A stretch of 64,000 nt of DNA from Aquimarina sp040786285 (GTDB lineage: Bacteria; Bacteroidota; Bacteroidia; Flavobacteriales; Flavobacteriaceae), in assembly GCF_040786285.1 (NCBI RefSeq), contig NZ_JBFMKQ010000001.1:1240001-1304000 (forward strand). Reading direction: 5' to 3'. Below, piece after piece: positions 43,703-52,374 of the stretch. The first letter of the stretch is position 1; the number at the start of each line of letters is the position of its first letter. Position numbers and translations under genes: made by a program. Below the pieces are notes generated by a model. That model ran no database searches and had not been told where the DNA came from. It was given only the letters and a program-made list of their open reading frames with translations.

Positions 43703-44576
43703 TCTGAACTTAAAAGTCAAGAATTCTACCTTATCATTACTTCTTATTGAAAAATTAGGGTTCTTATTTATTCTTACGAGTGGGGTTTTGCCTTTTGTAC
43801 ATTCTTTTGTTAAACATGAGGTTTTAGAAGAAAAGATTTTTGGTTTCACAAGTGTTCACACCTTTTTATATTCTCTTGGTGTTCATTTGTCCGTGCTGTT
43901 TTTAGTGATAGGAATTTTAATGACCGTATCGGTTGCTAATGACTCTAGTAAATATAGAGTCATACAGCGTTATTTGCAGTATTCTTTGATATCACCTTTT
44001 GTTTCGGCTATCTTTTACTTTACCTGGGTTTTTATTCCAGATGTCAATTACAATTTATTGGCATATATATTTTTAACCCTATTTATCTGTGCAATATCGG
44101 TAATTATTTTTTATAGGATTTCAAAGTATATTAACTTATTGAAATCAGATTATAAGGATCAACTAGATTTTATTAAAAAGACAATATCAAGTATAAAAAC
44201 AAATATCACTCAAAATAAAATCTCTGATGATATTATAGACAAAATCCTTTCCAATTTGAAGAGTTTTGAAGAATCTAAAAAATTTGTTAATAGGGAAATT
44301 AATTTAAACCATGTTGCTTTAGAACTAAATACTAATAGTAAATATCTTTCCAAAGTAGTTAATCTGCACAAAGAAAAAACCTTTACGCAATATATAAATG
44401 ATCTTAGAATTGACTACTTTATAGATCAATTTCAGAAAGATAAAAAATATTCTAATTACACAATCAAAGCTATCGCCGAAGAAGTAGGTTTTAATACAGC
44501 CAATGCATTTTCTAAAGCTTTTTACAAAAAGACCGGTAAGTATCCCTCAGATTTTATTAAGGAACTAGAAAACTAA
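43629..44576 (+). CDS. Membrane-bound AraC-family regulator
   Basis: 315 residues from ATG at 43629 (an ATG at 43668 is also possible). Four transmembrane segments (about 33-60, 75-100, 115-140, 145-170) with short loops, a coiled linker, then AraC HTH: LNHVALELNTNSKYLSKVVNLHKEKTFTQYINDLRIDYFIDQF and YTIKAIAEEVGFNTANAFSKAFYKKTGKYPSDF. A membrane sensor that binds DNA directly. It overlaps the small lipoprotein gene, so the two are coupled. Confidence 0.85.
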   Translation: MKQESNLSQSKKKMLKPLEGNQETNLNLKVKNSTLSLLLIEKLGFLFILTSGVLPFVHSFVKHEVLEEKIFGFTSVHTFLYSLGVHLSVLFLVIGILMTVSVANDSSKYRVIQRYLQYSLISPFVSAIFYFTWVFIPDVNYNLLAYIFLTLFICAISVIIFYRISKYINLLKSDYKDQLDFIKKTISSIKTNITQNKISDDIIDKILSNLKSFEESKKFVNREINLNHVALELNTNSKYLSKVVNLHKEKTFTQYINDLRIDYFIDQFQKDKKYSNYTIKAIAEEVGFNTANAFSKAFYKKTGKYPSDFIKELEN

Positions 44577-44683
44577 ATTTATTACTTCGGTTTCATGGAA
44601 AGCGAACAAATACATGTTGCTTTTCAGGTTTGATCATGGTTACATTTGGATCAAAAACATATCAGTTTCTAAAAATGTGAAAT

Positions 44684-44944
44684 ATGAAAGCCATTGTAAA
44701 ATCAACTTCAAAAAAAAGCCGAATAGAAATTTTTGAAAAAAAAGTATGTAGCTATTTGCTAATTGATCCTAAACTTTTCGACTTATGCGTTTATAAATAC
44801 AAGGGTTATGCACTTTTATTACGCAATTGGATAGAGGAATCTTACCTAAGAGGTACACCTGTTCATGATGTAGTAAGAACAATTAGAAATTCAAAATTAT
44901 TAGTAGAGCGAATAAATATGGGAAAGCCTTTATGTTGGGCGTAA
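44684..44944 (+). CDS. Small basic protein of unknown function
   Basis: 86 residues, ATG start, lysine/arginine rich (KSTSKKSRIEIFEKKVCSY, LRNWIEESYLRGTPVHDVVRTIRNSKLLVERIN), two cysteines. Predicted soluble and helical. No family recognised. Confidence 0.5.
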   Translation: MKAIVKSTSKKSRIEIFEKKVCSYLLIDPKLFDLCVYKYKGYALLLRNWIEESYLRGTPVHDVVRTIRNSKLLVERINMGKPLCWA

Positions 44945-45024
44945 AGATCACCACTAATTAGAAATGCTTTAGGCACTATTATATCATTATATAAGTAGTA
45001 AAGAGATGTCTTATAAATAATACT

Positions 45025-45213
45025 ATGCTACCAGATGATATAAACAATATACCTCCACATGTGTTATATGGCATACTAAAAGTTTTGAATATTGAAATTG
45101 GAGAATTTATGTATCGCCTCTTAAATGATAAACCACAAGAAATAATGATATATGCTAGAATATATATGCTCTACCAAGAAAATAAACAGTACTGTGATGT
45201 AAACATGAATTAA
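45025..45213 (+). CDS. Small hypothetical protein
   Basis: 62 residues (MLPDDINNIPPHVLYGILKVL and IGEFMYRLLNDKPQEIMIY). Helical, no signal or membrane helix. The coding pattern is plausible but there is no independent support. Gap 45214-45608 after it holds the second copy of the promoter-like repeat and a small hairpin GAGTA / TACTC at 45463-45480 ending in a T run. Confidence 0.4.
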   Translation: MLPDDINNIPPHVLYGILKVLNIEIGEFMYRLLNDKPQEIMIYARIYMLYQENKQYCDVNMN

Positions 45214-45313
45214 GTATTAATTTTTTGAGTGCCCCCTAACCCCTCCCCAAATCGATCAATACCTACTTATGCTTTTTTATTGATTAACAATAGTTTAACA
45301 TAAACGAAACTCT

Positions 45314-45350
45314 CAGTCCCGAAAAATGAAACTGGCATGTTTTAATATTG
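45314..45350 (+). promoter_or_regulatory. Duplicated promoter-proximal sequence, copy 2
   Basis: Same 22-nt sequence as at 42187, followed after 7 nt by TAATATTG (45343-45350), a -7-like element at the same distance. The next ATG (45358) opens a five-codon frame only, so the nearest substantial gene is 45609. Confidence 0.5.
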
Positions 45351-45608
45351 TATATCAAATGTCTAATAAACCTTAAACCAAATAGTATGATCAACCAAAA
45401 TTCAAACTGCCTAATTCATATAGGCTAGCATTTCATAAACGACACCTATCATTATAGTTATTGAGTAGGGCGCCATACTCTATAATTTTTTAATAAAAAT
45501 GGCTTTGTAGGGCTTTTTAGCCTATGCCATTAGTATATAGCTTAGACTATCAAACTTTGCTGTACAGAGATTCTTATTCACATATTTTAACTTTTAAAAC
45601 AAATAAAA

Positions 45609-47063
45609 ATGAACAAATCAAATCTTTTTAGGCTGCTCTTGTTTGCCTTATTCACGATGCATCATGGATATGCATTTCAGATCACAGAGCGCACTTGCGA
45701 AGAAAAAATCGCGATTGCCAAAATTTATTTTAAGTTTGTCGATGACTTAGATGTTAAATTAAAAGACCAAATCTTAGAGTCGTTAAGCTCTTGTAATGAC
45801 CCTCTAGACATCGAATTAAAATACATGAAAGGGTTACTAACAATGGATAGCGAAAAACCAGAAAACACAGATTTTGACGGTTTTACCTTAATAGATCAAG
45901 CAGCAAATCAAGGCAGTATAAACGCTGCGCGTAGATTGGGACTTTTATGGAAAATCGGGCGCGGTATAGATTGGTTAGGTAATACTGGCGTAACAGACTA
46001 TCAAATGTCACACTATTGGTATAATAGGATTCAAAGCGTTGACTCTGTGGGTAAATTTGCCGTTGGCTACTATAAAATGAAAGCCTTAAACGGTGTTGCA
46101 AACTACGCGCAAGCCATTAACTACTTTAATGAAAGTAGCTATCCAATGGCAAAACATTGGTTGGCTATTTGTTATTATTTTGGTTTTGGAGTTGAAATAG
46201 ACAAAAACAAGGCAATAGACATTTTACAGCAGAACGATATCCCAAACAGTAAGGTATTATTAGAACATTTATTATCTACAGTACCAAAAGATGATCCTAT
46301 ACTAACTAGTCAAGAATTAGAAGCAATAAACCAGTCCGGTCATACTCCTTTTGGCTTTAACCTTTGGGTGACACCAAATATTCCTTTAGTTGGTAAATTA
46401 ATAGAGTATGATTGGGAAAAGCAACGAATTAGAAGAACCTTGCCTATTACTTTAACGTTAAAAAAGACCTACTCTGGCACAGCAGGGGTTTTAATAGAAG
46501 GAGAAAATGGCTTGTATGCAGAAGATACGTTGTATCATCGTTCTGGTCAAAATAGAGTGCATGGAGGAGAAATTAACGTTCCTGTAAAAGCACTATATCC
46601 TAGCCACCCAGAAAACGAAAATATAACCATTCAATTTGAAGAAATTAAGTTATGGAAGAAAAATGCGTCAGAAGTGCCATATATTTTAGCCACGACAAAA
46701 TCAACCGTAACCGATTGGAATGAAAAAACCACAAATTTTATATTTCTACTACAAGAGGAATCTGATGTAAGTCGTTTAGATCCAATTTCCCCTGTAAAGT
46801 ATGATGATAACTTTGCTACAGTATACCCTAACCCCGTTAGCAATCAATTTACATTAACATATACCTTAAAAAAGGCTGCAACCGTTAGAGTTGAAGTGTA
46901 TGACTTATACGCTAATCAAAGAATTGATGTTGCCAAAGAGCAATACCAACAAGAAGGTGATCAAAATTACAAAATCAACTCCTCTTCTTTGTCTAGCGGT
47001 GTTTATGTTGTACGCATCACTATTAACGGGGAAATCTACAACAAAACGATCGTAAAAATATAG
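45609..47063 (+). CDS. T9SS-exported protein with Sel1-like repeats and type A sorting domain
   Basis: 484 residues. N-terminal signal peptide (LLFALFTMHHGYAF). Residues 85-220 show SEL1/TPR-like repeat patterns (GSINAARRLGLLWKIGRG, AKHWLAICYYFGFGVEIDKNKA). Residues 410-484 (ATVYPNPVSNQFTLTYTLKKAATVRVEVYDLYA to the end) are a T9SS type A sorting domain with the YPNPV start and SGVYVV/ IVKI end. It is exported to the cell surface through T9SS. 23 bp before the toxin gene, probably co-transcribed. Confidence 0.88.
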   Translation: MNKSNLFRLLLFALFTMHHGYAFQITERTCEEKIAIAKIYFKFVDDLDVKLKDQILESLSSCNDPLDIELKYMKGLLTMDSEKPENTDFDGFTLIDQAANQGSINAARRLGLLWKIGRGIDWLGNTGVTDYQMSHYWYNRIQSVDSVGKFAVGYYKMKALNGVANYAQAINYFNESSYPMAKHWLAICYYFGFGVEIDKNKAIDILQQNDIPNSKVLLEHLLSTVPKDDPILTSQELEAINQSGHTPFGFNLWVTPNIPLVGKLIEYDWEKQRIRRTLPITLTLKKTYSGTAGVLIEGENGLYAEDTLYHRSGQNRVHGGEINVPVKALYPSHPENENITIQFEEIKLWKKNASEVPYILATTKSTVTDWNEKTTNFIFLLQEESDVSRLDPISPVKYDDNFATVYPNPVSNQFTLTYTLKKAATVRVEVYDLYANQRIDVAKEQYQQEGDQNYKINSSSLSSGVYVVRITINGEIYNKTIVKI

Positions 47064-47086
47064 CCTAATCTTTTAATATAGATATA

Positions 47087-49744
47087 ATGAAATCAATATA
47101 TAAAATATGGATAATAGCATTGGTATGCTTATTATCAAACAATACTTTTGCACAATTTCAAATCGCCAAAAGCGACGACATAACTAAAGATACAGGAAAT
47201 TTGCTTTTTGATTGTAGTTGTACATTTCCTGCGGACTATGACAGGCACCATGCTATACTAGAGCAAATACAAGCCGAACAGTTTGCTGTTTGGTTATCCA
47301 CTCGTGAAGTAATTTTCAAACAACAGATTGAAGAACGATTAAACGAAACTTTTCCGAATTTTGCATTTGCACAAATTGCGTGGTTTAATCATATAACCAC
47401 AGACCAAAGGATTGACCTAATGTTGAAATCTCGAAAAAGCACGTATCAAGGCTTAAACAGTCAATTTAATAGTGCTAAAAGAGACTTGCATTATGAAAGA
47501 GAGGTTACACAATATAGCCTAGATTTTACAACACCGTCCCCTTCTGTTTTTGGAGACTTAAAAACCAATGTCGGGCAAGGAATTAAATTTACAGATTTAT
47601 CCAGTACTGCCGCACAACAACACTTAAATTCTATTGGTGTTAACTTGTTCACGATAGAACAAGGGCTAAACACACAAACAAAGATTATTAATGGAATTGA
47701 GGAACTAAGAAAAACACCTTCTTTCGTAAGAGAGCAGATTATTAAAGACTATGTGGCTCATTACAACAGCTTAAATCATCTTGATAAGGTAAAATTAATG
47801 GCGAAGTATTTAATATCAAGTACTTTACCCGGCCCGACAGATCTATCTTTATTTTGGTCTATAGGCCCTAATAGGTGGCCTGTCAACTCAGATCAATATG
47901 CAACATTTATTGATGTTTGGGCAACACAATTAGGGACTTCTAATCCTATTAGCTATCCATCTGAAACCAATGCCGAGGCATTAAAACCATATTCACTGGT
48001 TTCACTTGGAGAAGAGAGATATTCTTTTATTAATACAAAGCCAGAGTTAGAAAAAGAAATAGAAGATTATTTTTCAAATAGTCGTTTTAAAGAAGATGCT
48101 TTTAATATAGTCAAGCAGATTACAGACAGGCATTTAGATAATCAAGCTTTTAATCCCGCTCAAGGGGCTTTTGCTTCGATAGGTCGGGAAGCAAGATTTC
48201 AGAATAGTACAGATAAAGAATTAGGAGTATCGTTTGGCACAGGGTCAGCATTAGGATTTAAAGGGATTGGAAATATTTTAGCAGAATTGTTTGATGACTC
48301 CAAAGTCGCAGACTTAAAATTAAAAGGGGCTATAATCCGAAGAATGTTTGGAGACAATAACATGCTTTTTCCAACGACACTTCCTGATGAACTTGTCGGG
48401 CGTATGTTTAATTTTAGAAAATTGCCCTGGCAAGTAAAACCAACACCCGGAGCATCTGACTTTTTTGTTCAGCGTGTAGATATTGAGTTTGCTTGGAACA
48501 TGGGTGCTGCACTATGGAATAATAACATGAGGATACCTGAAGTATATTCTTCTCCATCAGGTGTATCGGCTATAGAAGCACTTATCGGCCCTGCTATTGA
48601 CCTATTTGATTTTGAGCATTTAGCTAGAGTTTATAATCTTTCGCAAAGTTTACAACTTAATGATGCACAGGAAAATTTGTTGATCACGAATGTGAACTTA
48701 GCCCAATCATTAAACACTTTTGTGAGCAATACTGAAGTTAATGGACAAATTCCAGTGAATGTACGTGATTTGGCAAGGGAATTAGCATCTTTTGCAACTT
48801 CAAATGCAAATAACAACTTAGCACAACAGTTCACTAACGATGTATTGACATCGTTAAACACAAATTCTTCTTTCGATTTTAATCCTTATCTAAATTCAAA
48901 TGCCTTACCATCCGAGGTAGGCCCTACTTCTGGACTTTGTCCTGATCCACCTTGTAATATATCGCCCGATGTTGAATTGATGTATGCGTATGGTCCTGGG
49001 CTTTTCTCAGTTGCATCGGATCAACTTTACACAATTCTCTCAAGAGTCTTTGAATATCAAAACCCCGATATAGTCGAAGGAGCAGCTATTCGAAGCATTT
49101 TAACGAAGCTCCGAGGAATACAGGTTCCCGACAACATAAGCACTTCAGAACTTGGTAACCTTTTCCAGGTAATAATGGTGAATGGAGAATTCAAAATTAC
49201 TTATGAACAAGGCATTGGGGCGGACCTTTTAAATACAGGAATAGGTATCCTTGATATCATGGCAATTCTTGCACCTAGTCGGGGTGGTGGCGCTTTTCTG
49301 GCTGCAAGAGGAGGAGGAATTGTAACAAAGGAGATTTTAGCACAATATTTGAGAACTATAGCAAAAGGGGAATGGATAGTAACCAATGAATCCATGAGTG
49401 ATGCTGCGAAAGCTTATCAAGAGTTTATAAGTGGCAGAAAATGGAATGAGAGTTTTAAATTAAATAATGTTAAATTTGATGCATTAAAAGATGGTGTTTT
49501 AGGTGATGCCAAGTCACAGATGCGAAATTTTGTCGATTCTGCTACAGGAAGGTTTAAGCCTTTTTTTGCAAACAGTGCAACCGGTGGACAGGCACTTATA
49601 GAACAAGCAAGAAGGCAAATTAATGCAGCTGGAGGTAATCCAATCGAATGGCATTTTGAATTTGAAGAAGTGAAAAGGGCTGTTGAATTTTTGTTTGAAG
49701 ATTTGAATGATATTAATATAATTTTGATACATACGCCAAAATAA
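47087..49744 (+). CDS. Secreted polymorphic toxin with C-terminal Tox-REase-5 nuclease domain
   Basis: 885 residues with a Sec signal (ALVCLLSNNTFAQ) and no T9SS tail. The long middle is unique. A glycine-rich region with hydrophobic character near residues 710-745 (LDIMAILAPSRGGGAFLAARGGG) resembles a pre-toxin segment. The C-terminal 115 residues match Tox-REase-5: AYQEFISGRKWNESFKLNNVKFDALKDGVLGDAKSQM (acid and K catalytic triad positions), then ALIEQARRQINAAGGNPIEWHFEF and a terminal strand IILIHTPK. It would cut DNA. The gene behind it is the likely immunity factor. Confidence 0.8.
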   Translation: MKSIYKIWIIALVCLLSNNTFAQFQIAKSDDITKDTGNLLFDCSCTFPADYDRHHAILEQIQAEQFAVWLSTREVIFKQQIEERLNETFPNFAFAQIAWFNHITTDQRIDLMLKSRKSTYQGLNSQFNSAKRDLHYEREVTQYSLDFTTPSPSVFGDLKTNVGQGIKFTDLSSTAAQQHLNSIGVNLFTIEQGLNTQTKIINGIEELRKTPSFVREQIIKDYVAHYNSLNHLDKVKLMAKYLISSTLPGPTDLSLFWSIGPNRWPVNSDQYATFIDVWATQLGTSNPISYPSETNAEALKPYSLVSLGEERYSFINTKPELEKEIEDYFSNSRFKEDAFNIVKQITDRHLDNQAFNPAQGAFASIGREARFQNSTDKELGVSFGTGSALGFKGIGNILAELFDDSKVADLKLKGAIIRRMFGDNNMLFPTTLPDELVGRMFNFRKLPWQVKPTPGASDFFVQRVDIEFAWNMGAALWNNNMRIPEVYSSPSGVSAIEALIGPAIDLFDFEHLARVYNLSQSLQLNDAQENLLITNVNLAQSLNTFVSNTEVNGQIPVNVRDLARELASFATSNANNNLAQQFTNDVLTSLNTNSSFDFNPYLNSNALPSEVGPTSGLCPDPPCNISPDVELMYAYGPGLFSVASDQLYTILSRVFEYQNPDIVEGAAIRSILTKLRGIQVPDNISTSELGNLFQVIMVNGEFKITYEQGIGADLLNTGIGILDIMAILAPSRGGGAFLAARGGGIVTKEILAQYLRTIAKGEWIVTNESMSDAAKAYQEFISGRKWNESFKLNNVKFDALKDGVLGDAKSQMRNFVDSATGRFKPFFANSATGGQALIEQARRQINAAGGNPIEWHFEFEEVKRAVEFLFEDLNDINIILIHTPK

Positions 49745-49750
49745 AAAAAA

Positions 49751-50266
49751 ATGAGTGACACCTTTATTACATTAGTTCCAATTAAAATTGATCAAAACGA
49801 AGTAGATCAGTTTTCAAAAATTATTCATGAGGAATTAATTAAAAGAAAGATAATAACTAGTGATGATTCTCCTGGAGAAAATGCTCCATCTGTAGTTGTA
49901 GAAAATGAAAGCGTCTTTTTGAATCTGGAAAACAATAAATTAAATATTGTTACAAAAAGACAGGTCTTTGATAATGGCGGAAATGAATTAGAACGAATCA
50001 AATGTCCAGAGTGTTCTTTTAACATCATTGATAACAATTGGATTGATGCTGTTGACTTATGGTATTCCGATCCCAATAAAGGTCAGTTTACATGCACTAA
50101 TTGTAATAATACAACGTCAATCACTGAATACGTTTTCGAACCAAACTGGGGTTTTGGAAATCTAGGCCTCATTTTCTGGAATTGGCCGAAATTTAAAGAA
50201 GAGTTTATTAAGGATATTGAAAACCTTTTACAGTCCAAAATCAAGATAGTTTTCGGAAGGTTATAA
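49751..50266 (+). CDS. Putative immunity protein with zinc-ribbon-like cysteines
   Basis: 171 residues, cytosolic, only 6 bp after the toxin gene. CPECSF at about 80 and CTNCNN at about 116 form two CxxC pairs, as in a zinc ribbon. It ends in a helical segment (EEFIKDIENLLQSK). Position, size and lack of a signal fit immunity to the Tox-REase-5 toxin (inference from arrangement). Confidence 0.7.
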   Translation: MSDTFITLVPIKIDQNEVDQFSKIIHEELIKRKIITSDDSPGENAPSVVVENESVFLNLENNKLNIVTKRQVFDNGGNELERIKCPECSFNIIDNNWIDAVDLWYSDPNKGQFTCTNCNNTTSITEYVFEPNWGFGNLGLIFWNWPKFKEEFIKDIENLLQSKIKIVFGRL

Positions 50267-50303
50267 GGAGACCACAATAAGCAAAATTATCAAGTAGTTC
50301 TAA

Positions 50304-50335
50304 ATACCAGGCTATGTAAGAATAGCCTGGTATAT
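50304..50335 (+). terminator. Hairpin after the immunity gene
   Basis: Perfect 12-bp stem ATACCAGGCTAT / ATAGCCTGGTAT with 6-nt loop at 50304-50315 and 50322-50333. Only A/T-rich sequence follows, so termination may be partial. Confidence 0.6.
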
Positions 50336-50347
50336 TAATATTTAATT

Positions 50348-51199
50348 ATGAAACATTTATTTCTTTTAAGTTGCTTAGTTTTTTTTATAAAAGCAAGAGC
50401 ACAATCTGAACAAATAATTCCTCTTAACGGAAAAATGGTTGTTATACAAGATCGAATAACTACCAATAAACAAAAGTTAGATTCTTCTTTGCAAGCAAGG
50501 ACCCCAACACTAATAAGAGCTGTTAAAGATTATTTAGTAGAGTTTAGCGGGGGTAAATTATCTGATTCCATTAAAAAGAATGATTCTATAAAAACAAAAA
50601 TAATTTCTTCCATACAATTAGCTCTTGACCCTAGAAAAACTAAAGGCATACAATTAAAACATACTTATACTTTTCAAGACTCGATAATAAAATATCAAAG
50701 CCAAAACTCTTTGGAATTAAGCAATAATAAAGTTACTGTTATTAATAGAAAAGATGGAGAGCAAACATACTACATTTTAAAAGATTCTTCTCTGGTTAGA
50801 GATGCCTCTATCGCTTTTAGCTATAGACCAAAGGAAAATTATGAAACCTTAGATGTAAAAGAATATAGGGAACACAAAAAGATTATTCATGGGTATGATT
50901 GTTTCAAAGTAGTAGTAGAATTCGAAAGTAATTATATGAATACCCTTATCGATCCTCTTGAAATTTTTCCTAGATCGGAAAGTTTATTGAGTAAATATGG
51001 CGATAGCTTAAGGTATAAAACCATATATGAAATATTTGTAACTGATAAAATCAAGTGTAAATATCACCCTACTTTTAGTATACCAGAAGTTTTAGAAAAA
51101 TATTACCCTTTAGAAGTAATTAAAAAAAATAGTTCAATTGAAGGTAGTGCTATGCGGTATTTGGTTAAAGAGTTAGAAATAACTCCTACGGAAAAATAA
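50348..51199 (+). CDS. Exported GLPGLI-like or related protein of unknown function
   Basis: 283 residues with a signal peptide ending in ARAQ. Beta-rich (IQLKHTYTFQDSIIKYQSQNSLEL, NKVTVINRKDGEQTYYILKD), with HGYDCFKVVVEFES and KTIYEIFVTDKIKCKYHPTF, which resembles the GLPGLI pattern of Bacteroidetes exported proteins. Function unknown. Its relation to the toxin locus is positional only. Confidence 0.6.
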   Translation: MKHLFLLSCLVFFIKARAQSEQIIPLNGKMVVIQDRITTNKQKLDSSLQARTPTLIRAVKDYLVEFSGGKLSDSIKKNDSIKTKIISSIQLALDPRKTKGIQLKHTYTFQDSIIKYQSQNSLELSNNKVTVINRKDGEQTYYILKDSSLVRDASIAFSYRPKENYETLDVKEYREHKKIIHGYDCFKVVVEFESNYMNTLIDPLEIFPRSESLLSKYGDSLRYKTIYEIFVTDKIKCKYHPTFSIPEVLEKYYPLEVIKKNSSIEGSAMRYLVKELEITPTEK

Positions 51200-51330
51200 T
51201 TCTTGATAAAGAAGGGGGTCTTTTAGTCCTTAACATAAACTAAACACAGGTAATTAATTATGAGTAAGAATAAAGAAGTTTTATCCGTTATCTTAAGAAA
51301 TCAATAGAGTTTTTTATGAGGGAAATTACC

Positions 51331-51530
51331 GCTAAACGCCAAATACATGAATCGGAGCAAGGCAAATGAGCCTGAACCAATTGATCTATCCCTGCCTACC
51401 TGGCGAATGGCAGGCAGGTGCGCAATTTTATTTCTTATTCAATTTACAAAAATTTGGCGCTATCGCAAAAGGGAAATTACCTTTTGATCCAACATTAAAT
51501 TTTGCTCTGATTTCATATATAATGTTGTAA
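51331..51530. repeat. Palindromic cassette element E8 (attC-like), carrying an inserted palindrome
   Basis: Homologous to E2 along most of its length: left AAATACATGAATCGGAGCAA (51341-51360), right TTTGCTCTGATTTCATATAT (51501-51520) then ATGTTGTAAG. A 28-nt palindromic insert (CCTGCCT at 51391 to AGGCAGG at 51412-51418) is absent from E2. The 51200-51540 gap holds only this element. Confidence 0.7.
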
Positions 51531-51540
51531 GTAGTTCTTT

Positions 51541-52275
51541 TTAGTCTTTTTCAGTTCGATTCTTTTTCTTAACCCTTGGTTTTTTATTGTTTTTTTCAAA
51601 AGGAAATGCAACAATAATCATAAGAACACTCACTAAAAAAAAACTTATAGGAACCTTAAATCTGTCAATGAATACAATAGTTCCAGACATTTTCACTAAT
51701 TTATTTGCTGAAGTATGACCATCTTTATAATTGATGATTATATCATCGTCAAAATAGTACCCATCAGTAGTCCATAAAATTACCTTTATCGAATTATTAG
51801 GTCTTAAATCTTCCAGTTCTACAATATGGTTAAAAGAAGAGAAATTCACTTTTTCATCTTGAGTATAAATTTGATAATAGCCTTTTGAATCAACATCTAT
51901 ACTTAGTTCTTTAACCGTTTTTTTTGAATTACTTTCTATGTTTAACTCAGTAACATTTAGGCCATATACTTGGTCCAAAAAAGAATCATAGAATTCCGAA
52001 TTAATAATTTTAAGAATTGTATCTGTCAAATTCGAAGTTTCATTTTCATCTATTTCGTTAAGAATTATTTTATTTATTCTATCTTCTAATCCATAGATTT
52101 TGGACCAATCATATTTATCTTCAAGATATTTTGGAATATAATAATCCGATGTGCTATAATTTGCTTTTACTTTTTCCTGATTATCATTTATCCAATCTAC
52201 AATTTGGAAAACCGAAATTGCAATTAGAAGAAGTGTACTAATAATTCCAAGTGATTTCCAAGATTTTGATTCCAT
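51541..52275 (-). CDS. Membrane protein of unknown function in cassette block C
   Basis: 244 residues, with one hydrophobic helix at each end (LGIISTLLLIAISVFQIVDWI at 9-29, and ISFFLVSVLMIIVAFPF near 212-228), separated by an exposed domain of about 180 residues. A basic tail NKKPRVKKKNRTEKD follows. It is probably inserted with its central domain outside. No family recognised. Neighbour of an OLD-type nuclease in block C, but an attC-like element separates them. Confidence 0.6.
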   Translation of the reverse strand: MESKSWKSLGIISTLLLIAISVFQIVDWINDNQEKVKANYSTSDYYIPKYLEDKYDWSKIYGLEDRINKIILNEIDENETSNLTDTILKIINSEFYDSFLDQVYGLNVTELNIESNSKKTVKELSIDVDSKGYYQIYTQDEKVNFSSFNHIVELEDLRPNNSIKVILWTTDGYYFDDDIIINYKDGHTSANKLVKMSGTIVFIDRFKVPISFFLVSVLMIIVAFPFEKNNKKPRVKKKNRTEKD

Positions 52276-52301
52276 AAGTTTTATGTTTTTCAGTATTACT
52301 T

Positions 52302-52367
52302 ACAACGTCTCTTGTATGGTGTGTTTGCATCCCAAAGGGTGCATATGCACTATACAAAATGTTAGCG
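52302..52367. repeat. Palindromic cassette element E9 (attC-like, short form)
   Basis: ACAACGTCT left, ATGTTAGCG right. Arms TTGTATGGTGTGTTTGCATCCC-type sequence at 52312-52333 and 52337-52357 pair with few mismatches around AAA; this is the cleanest element of the set. The stop of the nuclease gene lies 8 bp beyond. Confidence 0.7.
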
Positions 52368-52374
52368 AAAGTTT

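Noticed and set aside
45358..45376. Tiny frame ATG TCT AAT AAA CCT stop after the second promoter-like copy
   Set aside because: Five codons only; it may be the remnant of a gene start like that at 42299, but not enough remains to call a pseudogene.
46631..49761. Several minus-strand frames of 60-114 residues opposite the toxin locus
   Set aside because: They are shadows of long plus-strand genes with recognisable domains.
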